NCBI GenBank assembly: GCA_022496805.1
Contig: CM040096.1
Coordinates: forward strand, 11,223,501-11,287,500
DNA from: Pohlia nutans
Taxonomy: Eukaryota; Streptophyta; Bryopsida; Bryales; Mniaceae
Direction of reading: 5' to 3'
DNA: 64,000 bases
The notes beneath the pieces are model-generated. The model did no database searches, was not told the DNA's origin, and saw only the letters and a list, made by a program, of their open reading frames with translations. Shown one piece after another: positions 53,000 to 63,932 of the stretch (its first letter is position 1; each line of letters opens with the position of its first letter). A program made the position numbers and the translations under genes.

Positions 53000-53950
53000 G
53001 ATGTTGGGTACGCCTATAATCATTACTTTGAAATTTATAGTGCATTCGAATAGTGTCCCAAAATACATGCTACAAGAATACATAATTCTCTTTATGTTGC
53101 CAAAAAGATTCAACAAAACACAATTATACAATTCAATAATAGGAATGACACTCAATGCTTATTGGGACATTCTTAGGTTAATTATTACCTTACACTCATA
53201 ACTCTTTTATACCACCAATTTATATGAGTTCAAAACTTGATATCAAGGATTTCATCCCTTCACCTTTTTAAGGTTTGGCTAAACCCAAAGGGTACACTTA
53301 GGTGACTAAGCCCTCTCCCTTTAACTCTTAGCAATAACCATCATTTGCTATAGTTCCAAGAGTCTCCACGTCTTTCATCTCCTTCTATCGAGACACATGG
53401 TTCAATACTATAGTCACAACCTTGTTTCATTCCTCTGAACCAAGGCATAAGTCCCATTCCATTGAAGGTGTCATTGGGAACCTTGAGTGGCCCACCCTCA
53501 ATACTCATTTATAAGTCTTAGGACACTGCAAACTTTGGAGAGCTTAACTTTAACTAAGACCTCTGATTCCCACGTTCTTTAGATCCCTGGATGTGCCACG
53601 TCACTAGTGTGCAATGAGATGGGTTTGTCCATTTCATAGACATATAAGATCTCTGGGTTGTTCATCCCATGGCGTCCAAACTAAAGGTTAGAGAGAGGGT
53701 GTGGAATTTTTCACGGATAGCCTGGAAAATCATAATTAGATTCTCATCTTGATCCAAAATAGTTCTTTTCCTTTACATTTGGCCAGATTGCCTTTTTTCA
53801 AAATTAAATTTTAATATTAAAATTAAAATTTAATTAGTGAAATTGTTTGGGTTCGAACCGAGTCTCTTTGGTGATAAGAGATATATAAAAGAGCTAAACA
53901 TCAACCCCTAACCCTTTCAATGACCATAAATGATTTGTAACCATATTTTA
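53000..53950. other. Spacer, nothing recognised
   Basis: No coding region seen. An AT palindrome of TTAATTTT-type repeats lies near 53803-53838. Confidence 0.4.
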
Positions 53951-53953
53951 AGT

Positions 53954-54084
53954 AGAGAGTAATGTTTAATTTGAGGAAGCTTGGAGGTTCTCAATGACGT
54001 TGCCGAAGTGCCCAATGACGTTCTCAACGTCCAATGTATGTCATTGAGAACTTCCAAGCTTCGTCAAATTGAATATTACTCTTT
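53954..54084. repeat. Hairpin with ~45-bp arms
   Basis: GAAGCTTGGAGGTTCTCAAT near 53975 is complemented by ATTGAGAACTTCCAAGCTTC near 54043; the arms extend outward through AGTAATGTTTAATTTG and CAAATTGAATATTACT. The loop is about 41 bases and repeats parts of the arm (CAATGACGTT twice). Confidence 0.65.
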
Positions 54085-54439
54085 GTTGGATGAAAGTATG
54101 GATGAAAATGCAAACATTGTATGAAAACACAAGTATTGGATTAGATCCTAGGAATGGAACAAAAACACAATTTATGAATGAAAAACAAGACAATATATGG
54201 ATTTTTTTTCTTACAAGCATATTCGATCCTATTCTTAGTTGCACGCGAACTATTGGATCTTTGTATGGAGATCTATTGTCCATATAGCCTCTTCTCGCGA
54301 AATGAACAACCATCTCAGGGCCCTAAGTGACAAGGATGGGCATGCTCTGATAAGGTTTCCAATCATGTATGGCACGTTCATACCTCGGCCTTCTAGAAAA
54401 CCCTATTATGAGTGTCCGTATGGGACACCTCTCAGTTTC

Positions 54440-54750
54440 ATGTTTCCCCACCGTGTCTCTTGCAAGGCCCCTTTCGATCGTCACCCTTGGAATCTGCCTT
54501 ACTCATCACGATTGTTTATGATGGAAGTTTGGTGTTCCACCTTATCCATCACGGCATTCTCTTGTAAATCCCCTCATTGCTCACTTCAAATTCTAATATA
54601 TGTCTTACGAGGTCCCTTTTTGCTCACCACGGACATTCAGAGTGTCTCTTGCAAGGCCCCCCTTGTTCACCACGGACTTTCACTGTGTCTCTTGCAAGGC
54701 CCCTTTTTGCTCACCGCGGACTTTCACCATATCTCTTGCAAAGCCCAGGC
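54440..54750 (+). repeat. Degenerate tandem repeat, unit about 50-60 bp
   Basis: The phrase TCTCTTGCAAGGCCCC with a following TTTGCTCACC(A/G)CGGAC occurs in several diverged copies, clearest at about 54648, 54688 and 54731. All three plus-strand frames stay open through it because of the repeat; I do not consider them genes. Confidence 0.65.
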
Positions 54751-54769
54751 ATCCATTTGAAAAGGATGT

Positions 54770-56240
54770 GATACTACCATATTTAAAAGAATTTTACAAT
54801 GAATTAGAGGTGTTAAAGTGCAAATTTTAGTTCGAGATTTTACAATGAACTCTTGCAGTCTTGCAAGAAGCTTTGGAGCGAGGACACGACCTTTGTCTCC
54901 TCGAACAAAACGTTATGATTTCCGAATTCACAAGTAGACACGAACAAATTTAGAGAGAGTCTTGCGAGATTATAGATGCCAATACAACCAAACCACCTCC
55001 ATGGCAAAGCTCCCAACTTTGACACCCCTTATTCTCTCCTAACACTGAACATGTAATTATAACGATCCCTCACGTTTTCTGCCTAATTTTTTTCAATAAT
55101 AATAATAATAATAACAACAATAATAATAATTATAATTATAATTATAATTATTTTATTTAATTTTTGAAACAAATGGACATTTTATTCGAATGCGAACAAA
55201 ACATACATCAAACCAAGGGATGAGCCCTGACAGAGACTTTTTTAAAATTATATATATATTTTTAATGTTTTTTGAATTAGAATTCTTTTTTGCTTTGTTC
55301 ATTTTGGGCATAAATCGAGAAGAACCCAATGAAAAAGGACAATAATTCCAAAAAGGAAGGAAGGCTCAATAAGGGAAAGAACAGGGAATGAAAAAACAAA
55401 AGGCAGTTTTGCACTTTTTTGTGAAAGCTTTTCCTCTTTCTGCAGCAGTGAAATAATTATTGGCGAATTTTCGCCTGTGTCTTACCTCTCATTTACCTTG
55501 GCGATTTTTTTACTTAGAAAATCATGGTTAAGTCTTCTTTCTGTCGCCTCAGTCTGACAATGGGTGATGTGGCTGGGGCCTCAAAAGCCGCCACCCTGGC
55601 TGTCAAGTTGCTCTCTCAGCTCCTGTTGGCCACTCTTTGGGAGGCTCACCCTCACGTCCATCTGCTCATTCATCGCCTGCCTTGATAAAAATTAGACGCA
55701 GCGGGATTAGTTTTTCAATGGCGCTCCCTGTGCGGTCTTCGCCTGCGCGCTGCGCCATGGGCAGGCGCTCTTGCCACCCTTGCCTTTGCACGGATCGTCA
55801 ACTCGCCTGGTCGCATGCTCTGAAATTTGTGGAGAGTGTGGGCGTGTTTTTTTGACTTAGGGCTTGCAAAATTAGGGGCGCCTGAGAGTTTTGCTTACGG
55901 ATGTTGGCATTACGGATGAGCGTTAGCGATGGAGTTCGCAACGCATTGGTGATGGAGATCGCAGGCGGTTTGGCGATGGTCGATCGGCGCATTGGTGTAC
56001 GGTGGGTTCTCAACAATATTTGAGCGCTTCAGGAGGTTTAGTTTCTCCACTCTTCATTGCAATCTATCGTGTGATGTTTTGTTTGTCGCGATCTGTGCTT
56101 GGCGTTGAGGGTCGCGAAGGAGTTGTGATTGCCGTTGGGTTTTTTGCAATTTCTGTGTTTCAGGGTTTAGGGCTTTAGCATTGGAAATTCACGATCCAAT
56201 TGCGATCTGCTCATTGCCAATTGCTTGTGCCTTGTTGCGG
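54770..56240. other. Spacer with (AAT)n microsatellite
   Basis: An (AAT)n/(AATT)n tract lies at about 55095-55151. From about 55520 the sequence becomes GC-richer and leads into the hAT-like gene. No independent gene is seen. Confidence 0.4.
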
Positions 56241-56242
56241 TC

Positions 56243-56364
56243 TGCTCGTGTCTTGTCGCGATCTGTGATTTGCGGTTTTAGAAGTGTAGAGGATTTAGAA
56301 AAATGCTCGTGTCTTGTCGCGATCTGTGCTTTGCGGTTTTAGAAGTGTAGAGGATTTTGAAAAA
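56243..56364. repeat. 61-bp tandem duplication
   Basis: TGCTCGTGTCTTGTCGCGAT and its following bases occur twice (56243 and 56304), nearly identical. It lies upstream of the hAT-like frames. Confidence 0.85.
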
Positions 56365-56428
56365 TTAGCTGGCTCACCCTGCGCTTTGTGTGAGTCAGGG
56401 CTTTGCCTGGGTTTAGGGTTGCAAATTC

Positions 56429-56953
56429 TTGTGGCCGCGCATGGCTCCTCATCAATCCATGCTGACGAAATTCTTGTACGGTGGGGTGTCCGATGGCGAT
56501 GGGGGAGAATTTGAGGGCGATCGGTACCAGCATGGCGATGGGGGCAATTTTGGTACAACGCAGGTTGCGTTGAGTAGCTCGGAAGGGAACACTAGTCCGC
56601 CGCCTGTTGATGCGTCCGACGGAGTCTCCGACCTACAGCACGCGCCGGTGTTATTAGGCGCCCCCGCGGCGTCAATACTGCAGCAAGGAGATGACGCAGG
56701 AGGCGTGAGGGGAGCACCTGCGCTACCCACGCCACAACGCATCACAGCAAAGGAAAAATATAAGTCTCCATGTCCCGTTGCAATGAAGGGTGATGGAGCA
56801 AGTTCATCAGGGTCCAATGTTGCACTTCAAACTGCATCAGGTGGGGTGCAGGAGGTGGTCATCTTGGACCCTCTGGTAACCTTGCCCGCTCATGACGCAG
56901 CAAGACGACGAAGAAGAGTTTATGAGGGCAATCGACATTGGCAAGATTCATAG
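56429..56953 (+). CDS. GC-rich open frame upstream of the hAT transposase
   Basis: A 174-codon frame rich in Gly, Ser, Asp and Ala (MLTKFLYGGVSDGDGG at its start). It ends just before the transposase start and is in another phase. It may be a low-complexity N-terminal extension or exon of the transposase gene, or chance. I do not recognise it. Confidence 0.35.
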   Translation: MWPRMAPHQSMLTKFLYGGVSDGDGGEFEGDRYQHGDGGNFGTTQVALSSSEGNTSPPPVDASDGVSDLQHAPVLLGAPAASILQQGDDAGGVRGAPALPTPQRITAKEKYKSPCPVAMKGDGASSSGSNVALQTASGGVQEVVILDPLVTLPAHDAARRRRRVYEGNRHWQDS

Positions 56954-56967
56954 GCAGCAAAATTACC

Positions 56968-59141
56968 ATGGCAGAATCTGTTGTGGGAAGTGATGGTACT
57001 GTGAAGCAAGTAAAATGTAGGGTTTGTTCTGAAGTTGAGGGCCGTGAGAAATTGCTCGTGCCCAAAATTGACAGTCTGTGGAAGCGTTGTGGCCGTAGGA
57101 AGGCCACCACAAGTTTTGGCAAGGTGGTGGCGGGGCAGTATTATTTTTTGACCACCAATGCTCACGTAAAAAATGAAAAAATATATTTTGCAAGGTTGGG
57201 GAAAGGTGGGGATACTATGGTGCAGCAGGTAGCAGCTGGTGCAGTACGTGAGAGGAAACACAAAGTTGTCCAATTTCGAGCAGTATTTTGGCTGCTCATG
57301 CAGGGACGGCCAATGACCAATTATGAGGAAATGCGGGAGTTGTTTGACGTCCTTACAGTCCCTGATTTTCCCAAGAAGCATTGGGCTACCCCTTGTGGTT
57401 GGGAGATGGCAGATCATTTGGCCAAAGTTTTGACAGATCACACCAAAAATGTCATTGGGGCAGCGGCCTTTTTTTCTCTATCAGTAGATGAGGTAACGTC
57501 TATTGATGGTCAAAGCTGGCTTTCGATTCACATCTATGTGTGCATTGGTTTCAAACGGGTTCCCATACTCTTATCGTTAAATAGATTGGTAGAAGGCAAC
57601 GGTGCTGATGCAGTGAAGCAATCTATAGAGGGTATGGTCACACACCATGCGGGGCTTGATCAAGTGCAAGTGGCGCAAAGGTTGGTTTGTTTTGGGGCAG
57701 ATGGGGTGTCTGTGTTTCAGGGCAGTAGGAACGGTGTAACAGTCCAAATGAAAGATACCATGGCCCCATTTATGTTTGGAGTGCACTACATGGCTCACCG
57801 AACAAATCTTGCAGTGGAACCACTTTCCAACTTGCCCGTGGTATCTAAGCTTGAGGCATTATGCTAAGCAATGCATTCATACTTTAGTCATAGTCCAAAG
57901 AGGCATTTGGAATTCCAAAAGCTTGCCGACATCATGGAAACAGAGGGCTTGAGAATGTTACAAAATGTCAAGACCCGGTGGATATCTCTTCTAGAGCCCT
58001 TAAGGAGGGTAATGGGTGAGTACAAGACGTTGATTGCTAAGATGTGCGAAGACGCAGCAGTGAAAGAGCTCGAGATGACATCAAAGCAAGCCGCGGCAAG
58101 GGAGACAGCTTGCAACAACTATGATTTGTTGTGCGACGTTGGTACATTGCTTGCACTTCCTTGCATTTTGCCTCTACTTGAATCGGTGAATTGTTTGATG
58201 AAGTTTGCTCAGTCTAACCACGTGTTCGTGAGTGACTATGTAGCCGCGGTCAAGATATGCCAAACAGAGCTATACATGATGTATAGTGATCGTGATACAG
58301 CATGGCAAAAGTCTCACTTTGAGATGTTCCATGACATTGTCAATGACCACTCATATGCAATCACCCAAGAATGGGTCATGGATCTCAACACGGGCTCTCA
58401 AAGCCTTGCATTCCGCATTGGAGGCCACACTTACCCGACTCATTTGATTTGCTCGGTTACGGGGCAAAAGTTGCCGGTCTCACAACAGGATTTTGAGGCC
58501 GTGGTGACTAGTGTGAAAGGGCAATGCAGGGATGCCGCTGAGATGTTAAGGCTTGAACTTGATGTGAGATTCCCGGAAGTGGAATTGATGAACGCATTGG
58601 GCGTAGTATTTCCTCAATACTGGTTGCAACCGAATTGTGAGGATTATTCCCCTTGCATATGAAGACCTTGAAGGCACACTACTTTGTGTGTCGCACAGTG
58701 AACTTTGGCACAAAGGTTGAGCCAATTATGAGGCAAATTGACCCCATCATTGATGCTCGTTTGCTTTCTTTGCAAACTTCATTGTTCAAACTCACAATGA
58801 AGTCGCATGCAAAGGCGGCTATGGAGGAGCCAAGGGACCAAAATCCGGTCACCAAGTTGTGGGTGAAGGTAGGACAAAATGCCTTAATGCTAAACCACCT
58901 TTCGGAGTTCATTAAGGTGGCTGAAATTGCTATCACGGCCGTGCTTGGGAGTGTGGAAGATGAACGCACGTTCTCTACACTTGCATTCATGAAACCCAAA
59001 CTCCGTAACCGGCTTGGTGGTCACTTAGATACATGTGTGAAACTATTTTCACAACAATTTTTCATTCTTCAATCCTTCCCTTTTAACTCCGCCATTAACT
59101 CGTGGCGTGATGATCGTGCGAGGAGGGGGGCTGATGTGTAA
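56968..59141 (+). pseudogene. hAT-superfamily transposase with BED-type finger, broken
   Basis: The start ATG at 56968 has a CCATGG context. An N-terminal finger (CRVCSEVEGREKLLVPKIDS) is followed by FFSLSVDEVTSIDG (first catalytic Asp), LVCFGADGVSVFQG (second Asp) and YMAHRTNLA. A TAA at 57865-57867 interrupts the frame between LEALC and AMHSYF; a CAA-to-TAA change would explain it. A frame change near 58640-58660 leads to the last part, which carries the hAT dimerisation region (VAEIAITAVLGSVEDERTFS, NRLGGHLDTCVKLF). Terminal inverted repeats and an 8-bp duplication were not found. The architecture resembles plant ZNF862/hAT-like proteins. Confidence 0.85.
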
Positions 59142-59222
59142 GTCCTTTGTTTCCATCATGACGGCAAGCTTTGAGTTACAAATTTTTTGAACACTTTACT
59201 AACTGGGTTGGGGGTGGGTGGG

Positions 59223-59279
59223 ATTGCTAATTGCGTTGGGCAAGGCCTTTTGGGCCGGGGTTCAACTCCCCTTAGCAAT
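59223..59279 (+). other. Compact tRNA-like cloverleaf
   Basis: Four perfect helices follow each other without linkers: acceptor ATTGCTAA/TTAGCAAT (8 bp), TTGC-GTTGG-GCAA, GGCC-TTTTG-GGCC, and GGGG-TTCAACT-CCCC with a normal T-loop and a B-box-like GGTTCAACTCC. At 57 nt it is too short for a standard nuclear tRNA, so a tRNA-derived SINE head or decayed tRNA is more likely. Confidence 0.45.
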
Positions 59280-60088
59280 TACTGAATTTTTTTTAAAGTT
59301 GCTTACAATTATTTTTTGAGGATTAGCCTTTTTGGCATCAACGCTGATTTTTCTATTGCTCGGGATACTCCCTTTAAAGTTTTATGGATGCCACAGTCCC
59401 ATGTTTCTTGACCATAAACTTGCCACATGAGTTGAAACAGTAAAAAAATTCTGAAATTTTGCCAAAGCATTGGGATGAGAAACTCGCCACTTTCATACCA
59501 TGAATGAGGTTACTGTAGCCTAAATTATTGGCTGAACTCACTGTGGAGGCGCCACAAAAGCACCTGCCTATCCCCTTAAGGTGCGTCTCGCTCTACCACA
59601 GTAAATCCTTAATTTTATCGTTGTTCTGCAGCTATTAGTTCCAAGAACGGACTGAACGTCAGTAGAGGGGGCAGAAGATTTTTAATTGAAAAATGTTCTG
59701 GAAGTCCCAAAGATATTCAACTGAACTGATTGAAATAGAATGGAGTTCTCAATAGTCTGAGAGATGGCCTAGTTTTACTGTAGGGAGTCTGTTCGTTTTT
59801 GGAGTTTTTAATAGTCTGAGAGACGGCTGGTTTTACTGTAGGGGTCTGTTCGTTTTTTTTGGTCTTTAATTTTTTCAATTTTTCAATTTTTCAATTTTTT
59901 CATTCAATAAGACGAAGGTACTATACTTCATAATTTCATGTCTTACGGTAATACAGAGTTGGGAAAAATCAATCCAAACATGATACTATTGTATTGCAGG
60001 TACAACATTGCATTCCAGGCATTACTTTGTTCTAGTTTATTGGCTTTGACCTTTACAGAAGAGACATTGCATGGACACCCATGTTTTG
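59280..60088. other. Spacer with a 59-bp tandem duplication
   Basis: AATAGTCTGAGAGA(T/C)GGC...TTTTACTGTAGGG occurs at 59751-59809 and 59810-59866 in tandem. No gene is seen. The end of the hAT element may lie here but is not recognisable. Confidence 0.5.
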
Positions 60089-60347
60089 GATTTCTCTGAA
60101 TCCCCCGGTGGTCTTGAATGAAGGGGGACAAAAGTGCCCCCTATTTTTGTCCAGTTCAAGGCCCACCTTAAAAAACAATCCCCTCCTCCAATGGTTTTTT
60201 ATTCCCAAATAGGTCCCCCAAGGGTAAATTTGCAAAAAAAATCCCAAAAAAAGCACCGAAGGTGCCCAAAATGAAAATTTCAGAAAAAGGAGGGGTGGAT
60301 GAATAGTGCCCCGCATTCAAGACCACCGGGGGATTTAGAGACGGGAC
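60089..60347. mobile_element. Mutator-like MITE, copy 1
   Basis: TCCCCCGGTGGTCTTGAATG near the left and its complement near the right are inverted repeats, with a short GGGGCAC/GTGCCCC inside. The 9-bp direct repeat CATGTTTTG flanks it (60080-60088, 60348-60356). A 9-bp duplication fits Mutator-like elements. A second copy is at 63173-63686. Confidence 0.8.
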
Positions 60348-60356
60348 CATGTTTTG

Positions 60357-61186
60357 GGCTAAATCCCACTATAACAAATATATTCCGTCCAAAAATTAGA
60401 TTTTGTTCAAAACTTTTTGTTACAAGTTCGCTCGCAGTGCAATACCCCTCGCTGAGCATGTAGGAAAATGTTTGCCCATTAAATGTGCAATACTGCTCAT
60501 CATATGAGGGTCATTTGAAGACCAAAGGAGAATATTGATTTTCAAGTACCCTCGGCTAGGGGTATCTCACAACAATATTCCTCACTAAACGTGCTAAAAA
60601 ATGCTCGCCCCTTATGTGTGCAATACCTCTCACATGAGGGTCATTTGATAACCAAAGAGGGCCTTTTCATTTCTAAGTATGTCGGTAAGGGGTATTGCAA
60701 ATGCTTTTTTAATTATGAATCTTGTAAAAACCTGTTATAAATCAAAACTTGGAAGAATAAATTTTCTCTTGCTGCATAAATAAATGTTGTAAGTTTTGAA
60801 TTTAGACTATATATTAATACAATTTATAGTTATAGAACACTTGTATATAACTTAGATTCCACTTTTTAAATAAAGGTATAATATATGAAATATTTATAAT
60901 TTGGGGGTGAATTTTGATATGATGTCTTCAATATTGAAATTTCAAAAGTGAGTTTTTTTTTATGATTTTTTACAAGAGATTTTGTTAAAATCCCATATTT
61001 TTTTTTGAAAAAGGTCAAACCTCTCATAGCAGAGCTGCTTATTACATAATAATGCACGTTGTGCCGCAGGTTAAGCATAGTCTTAATTCCTAAACGTCCT
61101 CATTCCTCTCCAAATTTGGAGAATTTGAAAGATGTCTTATAAAATGCAACTATGAGGGATATTTTGAATTTGATGTATAAATAAAA
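60357..61186. other. AT-rich spacer, nothing recognised
   Basis: Two diverged phrases near 60430-60510 and 60555-60650 (AATACC, GCTCGCCC, ATGAGGGTCATTTGA) form a direct repeat of about 125 bp. No gene. Confidence 0.4.
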
Positions 61187-61189
61187 GTT

Positions 61190-61527
61190 CACTACTAGAG
61201 AGTGTGTCAAAACCAAGACAAAACCAAGACACATCTGTTGGAACCAACAGAGAATGGGTTTAACGTAGCAAACCCGAATTCATTGCACAGAACCAACAAG
61301 TTTTCTCTTGGAACCAACAAGTTTTCTCGTTGTTTAGCGTGCATGGTCATTTCAATATAGTGGCTTCGATTACATAATAACTATATGTTGCGTTATGTGC
61401 TACTACCAAAAATCAAACTGCATTTTCTGTTCATTGTGATCCGGAATCAACTGTTCCTAACCCGCACAGAACCAACAGAATTTCTGTTGATTTTCTCTTA
61501 CACTGGAACCCCATTTCTCTAGTAGTG
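61190..61527. mobile_element. CACTA-type MITE, second family
   Basis: Ends CACTACTAGAGA and TCTCTAGTAGTG, flanked by a 3-bp duplication GTT (61187-61189, 61528-61530). GGAACCAACA repeats are seen inside. Its interior differs from the copy at 25778-26108. Confidence 0.85.
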
Positions 61528-61530
61528 GTT

Positions 61531-63172
61531 GTACATTATAAATTTTTGATTCTATCCATACAATTAGATCTATGATTGCTATCACTAATATTTCTGTATA
61601 AAATTTGAAACTTAAAATTCAAAATTCTTTTGTAATTCGGTGAAAGCATAGTAAACTGAACCACTTGTGATCCATGTGAGGAAGCGACAATGAAAGGTCC
61701 AAAAATCCATTAAAATTATATTTTTTGTGAAGTTTTTTTTTTGACAAAATAAAATATACAAATTTTAACAAAGTCTTACAATTTATTTTTGCAAAACTCA
61801 TCTTCAATAAGTATTTATGTGTGTTATAGTAAAGTTAAAGTAGTTTAAATTGGAAAAGTAACTTTGACCAAATTGAAAAGTAAATATAAAACAAGTTGAA
61901 ATTGCATTAAATATTTAATTTCTCAATATTTTTGTCTTTAGAGCCTTCAAATGCATAATGAACTTAAAGAATATATAATTTATATTCATATTGAACATGA
62001 TTCTGTTCATCAAATTTGCTCCCAAAAATTGATTTAGACCTCTATTTTCAAGCTTTACTTTTAGTAACCTTTTTTTAATAGTTTAATTTGAAACTTTGGA
62101 TTTAAGTACCTAATAGGACAATAGAGGACGCAACCAAATTAAAACTTAAATGTATGTGGCTTTTTAGTGATAATTTATAGTCTTTGACCAATAAAATTGT
62201 AATTTTAGCACTAAAGATGACTTTATTGGTTCGGTTTATCGTGCCTTTCACCCAATTGGATTACGAACATGATATTGACGATCTACATATGAAATTTGTT
62301 GTGATTGGTTGAAATGAAATACTCTAAGTGTAGTGATTTTTTGGAGATTTTTTGGTTGCTTAATTTTATGAGTTGACTTTTTCAAGAGCACTTTTACACT
62401 GAAATCTTTGAAATTTTGGATAAATCATTACAATAGGAAAAGAGGCATAAATTTTTCACAAATCATCCCCTTTCTAATTATATCACACATGTATGAAGCT
62501 AACTTCCCATAAAATATATAGTAAAAAATCCACTCTGCAAAAAGTGCATGATGGATGAGAAAACTGTGTTTGTTATTGTACAGTACCCGCCAATAAGTTT
62601 ACGTTCGTTCAGCTTTTCAAAGAATTGAATCAAATAATTAAATTTATAAAAATATCAATATTAATATTAAGATATCTTAAACCATTTGAAGTGTGCAAAA
62701 TTACTTCTTTGGAAATTTTTTGGATCAGATATTAAAAAAATACAAAATTTATATTCAAATTGAACATTTCTGAATTGAAAACTCCAAACATTGATATTTT
62801 AGTAAGTATGACCTCAAAACTCATGATTTTTTTTTTCCACGTGATTCTACAAAGGATTTGCATTCTTTCCATTGAAAGTTTTGTAAACCATAAGTAACAA
62901 AATTTGTATTCATAGTTGTTCGAATTAAGGATAAAAAATGAAGGTTTGAATTTCAAATAAAATTAGATTTAAAAAAAATCTTTTATTATCAAAACTCAAT
63001 TGTATGTGTAGTTCATCTTGTGTACTACAACTTGTCCAAATTAGGTTCAAAGCTTATAATTTTTGTAATTTTTATTGGCAATTCTATAAAAAGTTGAATG
63101 AATGTAAATTTGTTCGTGGGTACTGTACATCGTCCAAAATATGGAAGCTTTTTTTTGTAGGAGACATTTATG
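61531..63172. other. AT-rich spacer, no gene seen
   Basis: About 75% AT with only short frames. No repeat boundary or RNA was recognised. Confidence 0.45.
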
Positions 63173-63686
63173 GATTTCTCTAAATCCCCCGGTGGTCTTG
63201 AATGAATGGGAACAAAAGTGCCCCCTATTTTTGTCCGGTTCAGGGCCCACCTTAAATAACAACCCCTCCTCCAATGGTTTTTTATTCCCAAATAGGTCCC
63301 CTAGGGTAAATTGCAGCCGTAGGCCCCAAATTTGCAAAAAAAAAATTCCAAAAAAAGCACCAAAGGTGCCTAAAATGGAAATTTCAGAAAAAAGAGGGGT
63401 GGATGAATAGTGCCCCGCATCAGGGCCCGGTAAGAACTAACAGTCAGTTAGAAGTCAGCCGATTAATTTTTGGAAATGGCTGGTTGATTTTCAAGAATAG
63501 AGGCAAACCACCGAACTAAATGACTAAAAAATAATTATATTTAGTATTCAGAGACGAAATATACGGGATATAATCTTTAAAAACCGATTGCTTTTGGAAA
63601 ATAAAGGACATTGACTGGTTGCCTCAAAAAGCTTCCCGAACAGTGCCCCGCATTCAAGACCACCGGGGGATTTAGAGACGGGGGAC
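63173..63686. mobile_element. Mutator-like MITE, copy 2, interrupted
   Basis: Same family as 60089-60347, with AAATCCCCCGGTGGTCTTGA at the left and its complement at the right. A 225-bp element plus an 8-bp duplication splits it at 63421. The flanks ACATTTATG and ACATTTTTA are an imperfect 9-bp repeat; the right limit is uncertain by a few bases. Confidence 0.75.
63421..63645. mobile_element. hAT-type MITE nested in the Mutator-like MITE
   Basis: Flanked by a perfect 8-bp duplication CCCCGCAT (63413-63420, 63646-63653). The left end CAGGGCCCGGTAAG and the complemented right end CACTGTTCGGGAAG are short imperfect inverted repeats. Copy 1 of the host MITE is the empty site (GTGCCCCGCATTCAAG). 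An 8-bp duplication is the hAT hallmark. Confidence 0.88.
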
Positions 63687-63770
63687 ATTTTTATTTATTT
63701 TTGACACAAATAGAACGAATTCCATTGCAGGAGTTGAAAAAACAAAACCAACCCAGCCGGAATCGGGGGA

Positions 63771-63932
63771 CATTTACAACTTCCTGATCATTTGTCTTGT
63801 GCCTATTGTGGGCACGGAATCAAGGGTGGGTCAAAGAGACACTTCAACTCTCATTTCTGCTTTGGCTGTGCGAGGAAGGTTCGGCTGCAGGATTCTTTCA
63901 GTCGGATGGAAATGTTACCTTATAAAAACTGA
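63771..63932 (+). pseudogene. BED-type zinc-finger fragment
   Basis: A frame too short for standard tracks reads CAYCGHGIKGGSKRHFNSHF, then CFGCARKVRLQDSF, and stops at 63930-63932. C-x2-C-x10-H-x3-H with IKGG is the form of BED fingers at the N-termini of plant hAT transposases. It may be an exon of a gene continuing past the right edge or a decayed copy. Confidence 0.45.

Noticed and set aside
54577..54830. Three overlapping plus-strand frames suggested a gene.
   Set aside because: They are produced by a degenerate tandem repeat and have no recognisable protein features.
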